Origin: Lacinutrix algicola
Lineage (GTDB): Bacteria; Bacteroidota; Bacteroidia; Flavobacteriales; Flavobacteriaceae
Assembly (NCBI RefSeq): GCF_001418085.1
Contig: NZ_LIQH01000034.1
Span: forward strand, 1 to 64,000
Direction of reading: 5' to 3'
DNA: 64,000 bases
Positions 35,575 through 44,494 of the stretch are shown piece by piece. Under the pieces are notes generated by a model. That model was not told the DNA's origin, did not search any database, and saw nothing but the letters and a program-made list of their open reading frames with translations. The position numbers and the translations under genes were made by a program. Within the stretch, counting starts at the first letter, position 1, and each line of letters starts with the position of its first letter.

Positions 35575-36675
35575 ATGAAACAAAAAAATATCAAAAATAA
35601 GAACGTTGTAATATTTACAATTATCGGTTTTTTAGTCCTTACATTAATTCCAAATGTTTTGATGCTTTCTGGCTTAGAAAAAAAATCTAAATTCTCTAAA
35701 ACTGTTCACTATCCTGAAATAAATATAAAAGCACCTGCAAGAACAATTTCTAAAATAAAATCTTATTATTTAGATAACTACGGTCTTAAAAACACATTTA
35801 TAAACGCTTACATCGATTTAAAAAAAAACACACTACACGAAGATCCAATTCCTTACAGAGTTGTAGAAGGTCATAATCAATGGTTCTTTTTAGGCAACTT
35901 CAATAATAAAGTTTTAGATAATTCTTTTGGAATGAATAAATATTCTGATATTGACTTATACCAAATGAAACAAAACATCTTAGATTTAAAAACCTATTTA
36001 AAAAGTATAGGTGTAGATTTCTACTGTGTTGTAATTCCAGACAAGAGCACTGTTTACAAAGAAAAACTACCTTATAAATTAACAGATAGAAAAACACCTC
36101 TTTCTCAATTTTTATCAATAATAAAACCAGAAGACAGTCTAAACATGGTCGATTTAAGACAAACATTAACCAAGCACAAAGACTCGACTACTCTCTACCA
36201 TAAAACAGATACCCATTGGAATCATGCTGGTGCTTATTTAGCCTATGTTGATGTTATTAAACATTTAAAAAAAACAGATAAGCAAATAGAAGCAATTCCT
36301 TTACATCGCCTTAAAAAAAGAGAAGACTCTATACATGGAGATATTATAAGAATGTTAAATACTAATACTAAAGAAAAAATGACTCGATATGAAAAAAGTG
36401 AGTCTTCATTAGTAGAGAATATAGAAACCAATGATGCCTCAATCCATTTTATCAATAATAAAAAAGAGCTAAAACTATTAATGTACAGAGACTCTTATTC
36501 TAATTATTGGATAGATTATTTTAATGAAAGCTTTAATGAAACTGTTTACTATAGATATAATAGTGGTGTAATTAAAAAAAGAAATCTTATTAAAGCACAA
36601 ACAGATGTTTTTATTCTAGAAGTTGGCGAACGCCATTTTGATATATTATTAAAAAACCTGAAACTAATTAATTAG
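35575..36675 (+). CDS. AlgJ/AlgX-like SGNH acetyltransferase-type protein
   Basis: A 366-residue protein with one N-terminal membrane anchor (about 10-28) and a periplasmic SGNH-hydrolase-like domain. The AlgJ/AlgX catalytic Asp-His pair is in KTDTHWNHAGAYLAY, and the nucleophile is probably the Ser of MYRDSYSNYW. These enzymes transfer acetyl groups delivered by an AlgI-type MBOAT onto exopolysaccharide. The 2-base spacing to the MBOAT gene confirms an operon. An A9 run at 35820-35828 is read through in frame, a useful control for homopolymer accuracy. Confidence 0.85.
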   Translation: MKQKNIKNKNVVIFTIIGFLVLTLIPNVLMLSGLEKKSKFSKTVHYPEINIKAPARTISKIKSYYLDNYGLKNTFINAYIDLKKNTLHEDPIPYRVVEGHNQWFFLGNFNNKVLDNSFGMNKYSDIDLYQMKQNILDLKTYLKSIGVDFYCVVIPDKSTVYKEKLPYKLTDRKTPLSQFLSIIKPEDSLNMVDLRQTLTKHKDSTTLYHKTDTHWNHAGAYLAYVDVIKHLKKTDKQIEAIPLHRLKKREDSIHGDIIRMLNTNTKEKMTRYEKSESSLVENIETNDASIHFINNKKELKLLMYRDSYSNYWIDYFNESFNETVYYRYNSGVIKKRNLIKAQTDVFILEVGERHFDILLKNLKLIN

Positions 36676-36690
36676 CTTCAGGTTTTAATT
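36653..36690 (+). terminator. Terminator overlapping the 3' end of the SGNH gene
   Basis: AAAACCTGAA (36653-36662) pairs with TTCAGGTTTT (36677-36686), enclosing the inner palindrome CTAATTAATTAG. The long hairpin contains the stop codon of the SGNH gene and lies between convergent genes. Confidence 0.7.
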
Positions 36691-36712
36691 TATCTTTTGT
36701 AAAAAACAACAA

Positions 36713-38056
36713 CTACACTACACCTTGAGCTAACATAGCGTCTGCTACTTTAACAAAGCCTGCAATATTTGCACCTTTTACGTAATCTACACTACCGTCT
36801 TTTGCTGTACCGTATTTAACGCAAGATTCATGAATATCATTCATAATCTGGTTAAGCTTAGCATCCACCTCTTCTCTTGTCCAATTATATCTTAAAGAGT
36901 TTTGGCTCATTTCTAAACCAGAAGTTGCAACACCACCAGCATTAGATGCTTTTCCTGGAGCAAATAACACTTTTGCTTTTTGTAAAACTTCAATAGCCTC
37001 TGGAGTAGTAGGCATATTTGCACCTTCTGCAACAGCAATAACATTGTTTTTAACTAAAGCTTCCGCTTCTTCTTTATTTAATTCATTTTGTGTTGCACAT
37101 GGCATAGCCACATCACAGTCAACACTCCATGGTCTTTCTCCTGCAAAGAATTTAGCTGAAGAATATGTATCTACATACTCGCTAATTCTTCCACGTCTTT
37201 CGTTCTTCAATTCCATAATAAATGCTAATTTTTCAGCATCTATTCCGTTTTCATCATATATGTATCCAGATGAATCCGACATTGTAACAACTTTACCACC
37301 TAATTCTGTTGCTTTTTCACAGGCATACTGAGCAACATTTCCTGATCCAGAAATAACTACAGTTTTACCTTTGAAAGAATCGTTTTTAGTTGCAAGCATA
37401 TTTTTTGCAAAATATACACAACCATAACCTGTTGCTTCTGGTCTAATTAAAGAACCGCCGTAGCTTATTCCTTTTCCTGTTAATATTCCTGTGAATTCGT
37501 TTGCTAATCGTTTGTATTGTCCAAACATGTAACCAATTTCACGTCCACCAACTCCAATATCTCCAGCAGGAACATCTGTATTTGCTCCAATATGGCGAAA
37601 TAACTCAGACATGAATGATTGACAAAAACGCATTACTTCGTTATCACTTTTTCCTTTAGGATTGAAATCACTTCCTCCTTTTCCTCCACCCATAGGTAAA
37701 GTTGTAAGAGAGTTTTTAAATACTTGTTCAAAACCTAAAAACTTAAGAATACTTAAGTTTACAGAAGGATGAAAACGTAAACCTCCTTTATATGGTCCTA
37801 TTGCAGAATTAAATTCTACTCTAAAAGCTCTATTTACCTGAGTATTTCCTTTATCATCGATCCAAGGCACTCTAAATATTATAGTGCGCTCAGGTTCTAC
37901 CATACGCTCTAATAACATTTTTCCTTGATACTTAGGATTCTCTTCAATAAATGGGATTACAGTTTCTGCAACCTCATGAACAGCTTGTAAAAATTCTGGC
38001 TCTTGACCATTTTTTTCTTTTACTAAATCTAAAAATGCTTGAATTTTATTTTCCAT
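36713..38056 (-). CDS. gdhA: NADP-type glutamate dehydrogenase
   Basis: A 447-residue hexameric glutamate dehydrogenase, which interconverts glutamate with 2-oxoglutarate and ammonium. Diagnostic stretches are PMGGGKGGSDFNPKGKSD (catalytic Lys), VPAGDIGVGGREIGYMFGQYKR and VVISGSGNVAQYACEK (Rossmann NADP site). Length and sequence fit the small NADP(H) class used for ammonium assimilation. TATCTTTG at 38106-38113 on the minus strand is a good -7 element about 50 bases upstream. It is divergent from a secreted protein gene often found beside gdhA in this family. Confidence 0.96.
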   Translation of the reverse strand: MENKIQAFLDLVKEKNGQEPEFLQAVHEVAETVIPFIEENPKYQGKMLLERMVEPERTIIFRVPWIDDKGNTQVNRAFRVEFNSAIGPYKGGLRFHPSVNLSILKFLGFEQVFKNSLTTLPMGGGKGGSDFNPKGKSDNEVMRFCQSFMSELFRHIGANTDVPAGDIGVGGREIGYMFGQYKRLANEFTGILTGKGISYGGSLIRPEATGYGCVYFAKNMLATKNDSFKGKTVVISGSGNVAQYACEKATELGGKVVTMSDSSGYIYDENGIDAEKLAFIMELKNERRGRISEYVDTYSSAKFFAGERPWSVDCDVAMPCATQNELNKEEAEALVKNNVIAVAEGANMPTTPEAIEVLQKAKVLFAPGKASNAGGVATSGLEMSQNSLRYNWTREEVDAKLNQIMNDIHESCVKYGTAKDGSVDYVKGANIAGFVKVADAMLAQGVV

Positions 38057-38105
38057 CTAACTGGCTAATTATGTTTTTAATAATAGAGATACTTGATTTA
38101 TAAGA

Positions 38106-38113
38106 CAAAGATA
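38106..38113 (-). promoter_or_regulatory. Putative -7 element of gdhA
   Basis: TATCTTTG on the minus strand matches TAnnTTTG about 50 bases before the gdhA ATG. No TTG at standard -33 spacing was seen. Confidence 0.45.
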
Positions 38114-38204
38114 CATTATCTTTAAAAAAGATGCTTATTTTTTTTCTTTTTCGCAACCTATAAATTTTATTCTATTTTTTTTTGTTGCATTTTATCTATA
38201 ATAC

Positions 38205-38234
38205 TTGTTTGTTTATCGTCTTTTCATATATTTG
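38205..38234 (+). promoter_or_regulatory. Bacteroidota-type promoter
   Basis: TTG (38205-38207), 19 bases, then TATATTTG (38227-38234): a full consensus match. It lies 33 bases before the ATG at 38268. Confidence 0.6.
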
Positions 38235-38267
38235 TTTGTTTAATGCCTCTAAATCTTGGACATAACC

Positions 38268-39053
38268 ATGCTTAATTCAAAACAACTAGCGAAGCTAATT
38301 ATCATTATCCTTACTGCTCAAACTTCTTTTGCGCAGCTAGGTTTCTCTCATGAAATAGGTGTAATTACTGGACCCGTAGCCTTTAAATCGGATTATGGGT
38401 TAAGAAGTGAATTTGAAACAAATGCAGGGAACACAGGGTTTGGTATTGGAATAGTGCATTATATAAACTTTGCTTACCAAGCAAGTTGTAACTGTTATAC
38501 AACAGACAATTATTTTAATGATCACTTTAAATTAAGAACCGAAATTTCTTATAATAAAACAAAACTTAAACATTTTGGAGAATTTGTAGACCCAGCAAAA
38601 ACCAGTTTGAGTGCACAGAGACTGAGAGGCCAAGAAGGTGAAGCAAACAATTTTGATATTGGAATGCAAATTGAATACTTTCCTTTAAGTATACGTTCTT
38701 TTCAAGCTTTCGCTTATAAATTAGCTCCTTTTGTTAGTTTTGGTGCTCATTATGTGTCTTTTAACCCAAAAGTTAGCTCTACTTACACTGGCCCAGGAAA
38801 TACTTATTACACACCATGGTTTGTAAATCAAAACTCTAAACCCATAGATGTTAGCGGCGGCAGTACTTGGTCTGTAGTTTCTAGTATTGGAGCACGTTAC
38901 AAACTAAGTACATCATCAGATTTAATGATCGATCTTAGAGGTCAATATTATTTTAACGACTTAATTGATGGTTTAGATCATGATTTAGTTTACAACAAAA
39001 ATAATGATTGGCTAGTATGGCTTAACTTCGGATATATTTATTATTTAGATTAA
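38268..39053 (+). CDS. Secreted outer-membrane-like protein (THC0290_0291-like)
   Basis: A 261-residue protein with signal peptide (LIIIILTAQTSFAQ). The mature sequence has repeated amphipathic strands and aromatic turns (GFGIGIVHYINFAYQ, FDIGMQIEYFPL, WLVWLNFGYIYYLD) ending in an aromatic strand, so it is probably an outer membrane beta-barrel. I recall a flavobacterial family called THC0290_0291 with this character, often next to glutamate dehydrogenase; that name is from memory. A TTG at 38256 is in frame, but the ATG at 38268 gives a cleaner signal peptide. Confidence 0.72.
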   Translation: MLNSKQLAKLIIIILTAQTSFAQLGFSHEIGVITGPVAFKSDYGLRSEFETNAGNTGFGIGIVHYINFAYQASCNCYTTDNYFNDHFKLRTEISYNKTKLKHFGEFVDPAKTSLSAQRLRGQEGEANNFDIGMQIEYFPLSIRSFQAFAYKLAPFVSFGAHYVSFNPKVSSTYTGPGNTYYTPWFVNQNSKPIDVSGGSTWSVVSSIGARYKLSTSSDLMIDLRGQYYFNDLIDGLDHDLVYNKNNDWLVWLNFGYIYYLD

Positions 39054-39071
39054 CCAATAATAAAATTTCAT

Positions 39072-39108
39072 AAAAAAAGCTCAGTTTTAAACTGAGTTCT
39101 TTTTTTAT
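39072..39108. terminator. Intrinsic terminator
   Basis: AAAAAAAGCTCAGTTT and AAACTGAGTTCTTTTTTT are nearly perfectly complementary and lie between convergent genes. Confidence 0.75.
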
Positions 39109-39123
39109 GCGTTAAAGTAAATA

Positions 39124-40263
39124 TTATCCTAACGCCTGCTTTAAGTCATTTATTAAATCTTCTTCATCCTCAATACCAATACTTAATCTAATTAAAGAAT
39201 CTACAACTCCTATTTTCTCGCGTTCAGCTTTTGGAATACTTGCATGCGTCATACTTGCAGGATGTCCTGCTAACGACTCTACTCCTCCTAATGATTCAGC
39301 TAATGTGAAAATTTTTAAACTCTCAACCACTTTTATAGCTTCTTCATAATTATTTCCTTTTGTATTAAACGAAAGCATACCACCAAAATCTTTCATTTGA
39401 GCTTTTGCAATATCATAATTAGGGTGGTTTTTAAAACCTGGCCAATATACACTTTCAACTTTTGGGTGAGATACTAAATACTCGGCTATAGCCTTTCCAT
39501 TCTCACAGTGACGCTGCATTCTAACGTGTAATGTTTTAATTCCGCGTAGCGCTAGGAACGCATCTTGTGGACCACAAATAGCACCACTTGCATTTTGTAT
39601 AAAATATAACCTATCTGCTAAATCTTTATCCTTCACTATTAAAGCTCCCATTACCAAATCGCTATGTCCACCAATATATTTTGTTGCAGAATGCATAACA
39701 ATATCTGCACCCAAATCTAAAGGTTGCTGTAAATAAGGCGTTGCAAAAGTATTATCAACAGCCAACAAGACATTGTGCTTTTTTGCAATTGTAGCAGCAA
39801 CATTAATATCAATAATATTTAACATTGGGTTTGTGGGTGTTTCTACCCAAATTAGTTTTGTATTACTATTTATATAATTTTCAATATTTGCAGCATTTTC
39901 CATGCCTACAAAATGAAATTTAATGCCAAAACCTTCAAAAATAGAAGTAAACAAACGGTAGGTTCCACCATACAAATCGTTAGTAGAAACAACCTCATCT
40001 CCAGGTTTTAATAATTTCATTACAGCATCTATAGCTGCTAAACCAGAACCAAAAGCCAGACCAAATTCTCCATTCTCTATACTTGCAAAAGCATTTTCCA
40101 AAGCATGCCTTGTAGGATTATGAGATCTAGAATACGCATAACCTTTATGTCCTCCAGGTGTTGTTTGCGCATAGGTAGATGTTTGATAGATTGGCGGCAT
40201 TACTGCTCCATATGCTTTATCTGGATGTTGTTTACCGTGAATGGTTTTTGTATTGAATTTCAT
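39124..40263 (-). CDS. Cystathionine gamma-synthase/lyase family PLP enzyme
   Basis: A 379-residue Cys/Met-metabolism PLP enzyme. Family marks: IYQTSTYAQ, YAYSRSHNPTRHALE, AFGSGLAAIDAV, VVSTNDLYGGTYRLF, VDNTFATPYLQQPLDLGADIVMHSATKYIGGHSD (PLP lysine in SATKY) and LAESLGGVESLAGHPA. It is the transsulfuration type, either a gamma-synthase making cystathionine or a gamma-lyase degrading it; the sequence does not decide by eye. It is monocistronic, with a nested dyad upstream at 40296-40340 that may be regulatory. Confidence 0.92.
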   Translation of the reverse strand: MKFNTKTIHGKQHPDKAYGAVMPPIYQTSTYAQTTPGGHKGYAYSRSHNPTRHALENAFASIENGEFGLAFGSGLAAIDAVMKLLKPGDEVVSTNDLYGGTYRLFTSIFEGFGIKFHFVGMENAANIENYINSNTKLIWVETPTNPMLNIIDINVAATIAKKHNVLLAVDNTFATPYLQQPLDLGADIVMHSATKYIGGHSDLVMGALIVKDKDLADRLYFIQNASGAICGPQDAFLALRGIKTLHVRMQRHCENGKAIAEYLVSHPKVESVYWPGFKNHPNYDIAKAQMKDFGGMLSFNTKGNNYEEAIKVVESLKIFTLAESLGGVESLAGHPASMTHASIPKAEREKIGVVDSLIRLSIGIEDEEDLINDLKQALG

Positions 40264-40295
40264 GTGTTTTATCTTTTTCGTTTTTAAATCGTAAT

Positions 40296-40340
40296 AACCT
40301 TAATTAACAAGACTTTAATTGTTAAAATCTCAATAAGGTT
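40296..40340. promoter_or_regulatory. Nested inverted repeat upstream of the transsulfuration gene
   Basis: AACCTTA (40296) pairs with TAAGGTT (ending 40340), and inside it TTAACAA (40304-40310) pairs with TTGTTAA (40319-40325). The element lies 33-77 bases before the start codon at 40263, where an operator or 5' UTR structure would be expected. Confidence 0.4.
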
Positions 40341-40454
40341 AATTGATAAAAACGGATTTTACTTCATCTAAAAAACAACTTTCAGTTTTCTTTTGATTAC
40401 AACAAAAATAGCCTTTAATTCGTTGTATATAAATTGCATTAAAACCTTTTATCA

Positions 40455-41198
40455 ATGTTTCATAACTCTTCCTTCAGATTAATAAAAATTTTTAGTCTAA
40501 TCATTATCTCGAGTATCTGTTTTTCTTGTAAAGATGACGTTGTCCTAAATTTTACTGACACTTCTATTATAGACGAAGGAGAAACAACTATAGAAATAAA
40601 CATCCCAAAAGCCGAAGGTAAAACTGAAGCTGCGAAACAAATTAATGCAACTCTTACAAATTTCGTGAATTCGGCACTAAATATTGAAGCTGTTTCTGAA
40701 ACAAAAACAAGCACTCAAGAAAGCATTGAAGGTTTTAAAAAAGCATATATCGATTTTAAAACACAAATAGGAAAAACACTATACACCAATTTACCTTCTT
40801 GGGAAGTTTTAGTAGATGGTGAAATAATTTATCAAAACGAAACTTTAGTTTCTGTAGCTATGAACTCTAGTATTAATACTGGAGGAGCGCATAGCAATTT
40901 GATATTCAAATTTTACAATTTTGATGCTAAAACAGGTCTACAACTAGAAACTAAAGATTTAATAAATGATGTATCTTCATTTACAATATTAGCAAAAAAG
41001 TATTACGACAAAGAGTTACTTTCGGCAAACAACGATCGTATTGAAGCTTTTGAAACAGACACTTTTAACCTGCCAGAAAACTTAGGTTTTAGCGAAGACG
41101 GTGTGATTGTTTTTTACGACACCTTTAATTCTTCTTCTAATAATATAATAGAATTTACAATTCCTTATACTGTTGCTAACAACTATTTAAACTTTTAA
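40455..41198 (+). CDS. DUF3298/DUF4163-type lipoprotein
   Basis: A 247-residue lipoprotein precursor with lipobox IISSICFSC (Cys about residue 25). Residues about 40-130 resemble DUF4163 and residues about 135-245 DUF3298 (SVAMNSSINTGGAHSNLIFKFYNFD, LETKDLIND, IEFTIPYTVANNYL). Proteins of this kind are related to the RsiV/PdaC accessory domain; some bind lysozyme or peptidoglycan. The exact role here is unknown. It is convergent with the DinB-fold gene; the two 3' ends overlap by 12 bases. Confidence 0.75.
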   Translation: MFHNSSFRLIKIFSLIIISSICFSCKDDVVLNFTDTSIIDEGETTIEINIPKAEGKTEAAKQINATLTNFVNSALNIEAVSETKTSTQESIEGFKKAYIDFKTQIGKTLYTNLPSWEVLVDGEIIYQNETLVSVAMNSSINTGGAHSNLIFKFYNFDAKTGLQLETKDLINDVSSFTILAKKYYDKELLSANNDRIEAFETDTFNLPENLGFSEDGVIVFYDTFNSSSNNIIEFTIPYTVANNYLNF

Positions 41199-41651
41199 AG
41201 CACGTAGCATTGCTAAAATATAACCAGCATGCATACCTTCGTGAATAAGAGCAAACTGTATCGCTTGGTTTACATTTGTTAATGTATTTCCAGTAGTAGA
41301 CAATGTGTATTCATTAAAGGTACTAAAGACTTTAGAACTAAAATCTGCCTTTGTGTGTTCTATTGTAGAATACGCTAAAACTTTCAACTCATCAACCTCT
41401 TCTTGTGTAGCATTACCGTCTGGTGTAGTTCCTTTTTTATATTTTTCAATTAACGCTTCGCTTACATTTGGTTTTAACCCAGAAAGTTTATAAACCAAAA
41501 TCTGCTCAGTTACTATACTGTGTCCTATATTCCAGATAATATTATTATTAAATCCATTTGGTATAGCATTAAGTTGTGCTAGTGACAATTCTTCTAAATA
41601 GGCTTTAAAAAAACCTCTAGTTTTTGCAAATACATCGAAAGTAAAATCCAT
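41187..41651 (-). CDS. DinB_2 four-helix metalloprotein
   Basis: A 154-residue four-helix-bundle protein of the DinB/YfiT-like superfamily, unrelated to DNA polymerase IV despite the name. Likely metal-ligand histidines are in IIWNIGHSIVTEQ and FALIHEGMHAGYILAM. Relatives are thiol-dependent (bacillithiol, mycothiol) transferases or unknown stress proteins. It is monocistronic and overlaps the converging lipoprotein gene by 12 bases. Confidence 0.82.
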   Translation of the reverse strand: MDFTFDVFAKTRGFFKAYLEELSLAQLNAIPNGFNNNIIWNIGHSIVTEQILVYKLSGLKPNVSEALIEKYKKGTTPDGNATQEEVDELKVLAYSTIEHTKADFSSKVFSTFNEYTLSTTGNTLTNVNQAIQFALIHEGMHAGYILAMLRALKV

Positions 41652-41723
41652 AGTTCAAATTTTTTATAAATATAGTAGAATCTACTTTAAATGATTTTAA
41701 TTTGTACTACTAAAATTATTGAG

Positions 41724-42080
41724 ATGACTAATAAAGTATATTATTTAAAATCTTGCAGTACATGTATTCGCATACTAAAAGAGCTTGATTTACCAGAAAA
41801 CGTAGTGCTTCAAAATATAAAAACTGAAGTTATTACCGAAGCTCAAATAGAAGAAATGAAGGAACTCGCAGGTAGTTACGAAGCTCTCTTTAGCAAAAGA
41901 GCAACACTTTACAAACAACGCGATTTAAAGAACAAAAACTTAACAGAAACGGATTACAGAAATCTAATTCTTGAACATTATACTTTTTTAAGCCGACCTG
42001 TTTTTATTTTAAACAATAAGATTTATATAGGTAACTCTAAGCAAAATGTTGAGGCTGTAAAAAATGCTTTAAATGATTAA
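41724..42080 (+). CDS. ArsC/Spx-family protein
   Basis: A 118-residue thioredoxin-fold protein of the ArsC family. It starts MTNKVYYLKSCSTCIRIL, with CSTC at the active-site position, and has the family C-terminal SRPVFILNNKIYIGN (the conserved R-P loop). Members are glutathione- or thioredoxin-linked arsenate reductases, or Spx-like transcription factors; this short form with CxxC is usually of unknown function. An in-frame ATG at 41691 exists, but 41724 gives the family N-terminus. The EamA gene follows after 26 bases. Confidence 0.82.
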   Translation: MTNKVYYLKSCSTCIRILKELDLPENVVLQNIKTEVITEAQIEEMKELAGSYEALFSKRATLYKQRDLKNKNLTETDYRNLILEHYTFLSRPVFILNNKIYIGNSKQNVEAVKNALND

Positions 42081-42106
42081 CATGTGTCCATTAAAAAACA
42101 AAACAC

Positions 42107-43006
42107 ATGAAAACTAGATATTGGGCACTAATTGCGGCATTTATAGTTCAGTTACTTTATGGTTTAAACTTCACGTTTGCCAAAGATGTTATAGCTGGTG
42201 GCTATATGAAACCTTTTGGTTTTATATTAGTTCGTATTACTGGAGCAACTGCTTTATTTTGGATGTTCAGTTTTTTAGGTCCTAAAGAAAAAATTGATCG
42301 CAAGGATTATTTAACCTTCTTTTGCGCTGCTATTTTTGGTGTTACAATAAACATGCTTACCTTTTTTAAAGGATTAGAGTTTACAACGCCTATTCACGCT
42401 TCGGTAATTATGATAACGACACCCATAATTGTGTTAGTATTATCTACTTTTTACCTAAAAGAACGCCTTACTCTTTTAAAAATTATAGGTGTAATATTAG
42501 GTTTCTCTGGAGCATTAGTGCTAAGCATTTATGGAAAATCGAACTTAGAAGGTGACAACGTGTTACTAGGTAATTTACTGGTTTTTATTAATGCTGTTTC
42601 ATATAGTATCTATATTATAATTATAAAAAAATTAACCTATAAATACCATCCATTTACATTTATTCGTTGGTTGTTTTTGTTTGGATTAATTATGGTAATT
42701 CCGTTTGGATACAGCGAATTAGTTGCTACACAATTCTCAACCTTTACACCTTATATTATATTCTCGGTACTATTTGTAGTTGTTGGTGCAACATTTGGAA
42801 CTTACTTATTAAATCCTTTGGCATTAAAACACCTAAAAGCATCAACCGTAAGTACATTTATGTACATACAACCGGTAATAGCTGGTATTTTTGCAATTAC
42901 AATGGGAAGCGATAGTGTAACTTCTGTAAAACTAATAGCCTCCGCATTAATATTTGGAGGCGTATATTTAGTTACAAAAAAACCAAAAGTAAAATTAGAG
43001 CGTTAA
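42107..43006 (+). CDS. EamA/DMT-superfamily transporter
   Basis: A 299-residue inner membrane protein with ten predicted helices in two EamA repeats (about 5-140 and 150-290). Typical elements are LLYGLNFTFAKDVI, ITTPIIVLVLSTFYLKERL and FMYIQPVIAGIFAI. Such proteins export metabolites or amino acids; the substrate cannot be read from the sequence. It is probably cotranscribed with the ArsC-like gene and converges on the thioesterase, with a 12-base overlap. Confidence 0.9.
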   Translation: MKTRYWALIAAFIVQLLYGLNFTFAKDVIAGGYMKPFGFILVRITGATALFWMFSFLGPKEKIDRKDYLTFFCAAIFGVTINMLTFFKGLEFTTPIHASVIMITTPIIVLVLSTFYLKERLTLLKIIGVILGFSGALVLSIYGKSNLEGDNVLLGNLLVFINAVSYSIYIIIIKKLTYKYHPFTFIRWLFLFGLIMVIPFGYSELVATQFSTFTPYIIFSVLFVVVGATFGTYLLNPLALKHLKASTVSTFMYIQPVIAGIFAITMGSDSVTSVKLIASALIFGGVYLVTKKPKVKLER

Positions 43007-43474
43007 ATTTTTTGGCGCTCTACCATTTACTCTTGTATCTTCTTTAGTTAAAATTTTATAGTTTTTAGATTTTGGAAACGCATCTGCTAAATCCATAAGA
43101 ACTTGTGGCAAATTGGTCATTTTTCTTGCTTTTAAATCTATCCAAGCTCCAAACATTTCGCAAAAAGCAATGTTCTCACCCTTATGATTATAAAAATTAT
43201 GATCAAATTTAAAAAACGTACCATCTTCACTCAATCCCGAAACTTCTAAAGAAACAGTAATAGGTTGTCCCATAAATGCTTCTTTAAAATAATGCATATG
43301 CTCGTAAAAAACTACTGGCCCAATATTATGTATTGCTAGCTCTTTCATAGTAAAACCGTGCTCCATTAAAAAAGCCATTCTAGTATGACTCATAAAATTT
43401 GTGTAAGCAGAATTAGCTAAATGCCTATTAGCATCAACATCACTCCAACGTATTTCAAACTGTTTTTTGTACAT
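42995..43474 (-). CDS. 4HBT hot-dog acyl-CoA thioesterase
   Basis: A hot-dog-fold thioesterase of about 159 residues. The start region KKQFEIRWSDVDANRHLANSAYTNFMSHTRM includes the conserved Asp of the 4HBT catalytic loop (WSDVDANRHL). It hydrolyses acyl-CoA or related thioesters; the natural substrate is unknown. An in-frame upstream ATG at 43498 would add eight residues, but MYKKQFEIRW at 43474 fits homologues better. Confidence 0.87.
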   Translation of the reverse strand: MYKKQFEIRWSDVDANRHLANSAYTNFMSHTRMAFLMEHGFTMKELAIHNIGPVVFYEHMHYFKEAFMGQPITVSLEVSGLSEDGTFFKFDHNFYNHKGENIAFCEMFGAWIDLKARKMTNLPQVLMDLADAFPKSKNYKILTKEDTRVNGRAPKNLTL

Positions 43475-43529
43475 ATTTATATAGATTTTGAAATACAAAA
43501 ATACTATTTTCTAAGGATTCTGTTTTCAT

Positions 43530-43537
43530 TACCTTTG
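43530..43537 (+). promoter_or_regulatory. Putative -7 element of yicC
   Basis: TACCTTTG matches TAnnTTTG, 22 bases before the ATG at 43559. Confidence 0.5.
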
Positions 43538-43558
43538 CACATCTTTATAAATTATTTT

Positions 43559-44416
43559 ATGATACATTCAATGACAGGTTATGGTAAATCTGTATTACAA
43601 TTACCAACAAAAAAAATTACAATTGAGCTAAAATCGCTTAATAGCAAAAATCTAGATTTGAATGCTAGAATGCCCTCTATTTACAGAGAAAAAGAGCTTT
43701 ACTTGCGTAAGTTAATGGCAAAAGAGTTAGATCGTGGAAAAATAGATTTCTCTATTTATGTTGAAGCTACTGCTGAAGACACCTCGACTAAAATTAATAC
43801 TCCAGTTGTAAAACAATATATACAGCAACTTAAAAATGTAGTTGATGGTAATGAAATTGAACTTCTTAAAATGGCTGTTCGTTTTCCAGATGCCTTAAAT
43901 ACTGAACGCGAAGAGATAGACAATACAGAATGGGCTAAAATTGAAACTGAAATTAAAGTTGCAATTGCTGCTATTAAAGAATATCGTTTAAATGAAGGTG
44001 AAGTTCTAGAAAGCGATTTTAAAAACCGCGTAACAACTATAGAAAACTTATTAGACCAAGTAATCGCTATAGACCCAGAACGTGTTGAAGGTGTGCGTGA
44101 GCGTTTAAAGAAAGGTGTAGAAGACCTTAGAGAAAAGTACGATGAAAACCGTTTTGAACAAGAATTGGTTTACTACATAGAAAAATTCGATATTACAGAA
44201 GAGAAAGTACGCTTAAAAAACCATTTAAATTATTTTATTGAAACTCTTAATTCTGATGATTCTAATGGAAAAAAATTAGCGTTTATTGGACAAGAAATGG
44301 GAAGAGAAATTAACACCATTGGTTCTAAAAGTAATTATGCTCCAATGCAGCAGTTAGTTGTACAAATGAAAGACGAATTAGAGAAAATTAAAGAACAATT
44401 ATTAAACGTTCTATAG
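43559..44416 (+). CDS. yicC: YicC family endoribonuclease-like protein
   Basis: A 285-residue YicC-family protein. The diagnostic start is MIHSMTGYGKS; the C-terminal half has FEQELVYYIEKFDITEEKVRLKNHL and KKLAFIGQEMGREINTIGSKSN. YicC proteins are ring-forming endoribonucleases linked to sRNA (RyhB) turnover in E. coli. The long in-frame extension upstream to 43421 is not used: it would run across the promoter box at 43530. It heads a yicC-gmk-nadD cluster common in Bacteroidota. Confidence 0.92.
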   Translation: MIHSMTGYGKSVLQLPTKKITIELKSLNSKNLDLNARMPSIYREKELYLRKLMAKELDRGKIDFSIYVEATAEDTSTKINTPVVKQYIQQLKNVVDGNEIELLKMAVRFPDALNTEREEIDNTEWAKIETEIKVAIAAIKEYRLNEGEVLESDFKNRVTTIENLLDQVIAIDPERVEGVRERLKKGVEDLREKYDENRFEQELVYYIEKFDITEEKVRLKNHLNYFIETLNSDDSNGKKLAFIGQEMGREINTIGSKSNYAPMQQLVVQMKDELEKIKEQLLNVL

Positions 44417-44494
44417 TCAATATAATTGACATTTAATTTTATCGTTTGGTCGCGCTTAGTCAAGACCTTTTTTTAATATTTTAAGAATACCCAA

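Noticed and set aside
41187-41651. DinB as a second DNA polymerase IV
   Set aside because: This is the unrelated four-helix DinB_2 family; it has no polymerase motifs.
43421-43558. N-terminal extension of yicC
   Set aside because: It overlaps the divergent thioesterase and a promoter box, and family members start MIHSMTGYGK.
44417-44494. Terminator between yicC and gmk
   Set aside because: GGTC/GACC before a T run is only a 4-bp stem with a long loop; too weak to call.
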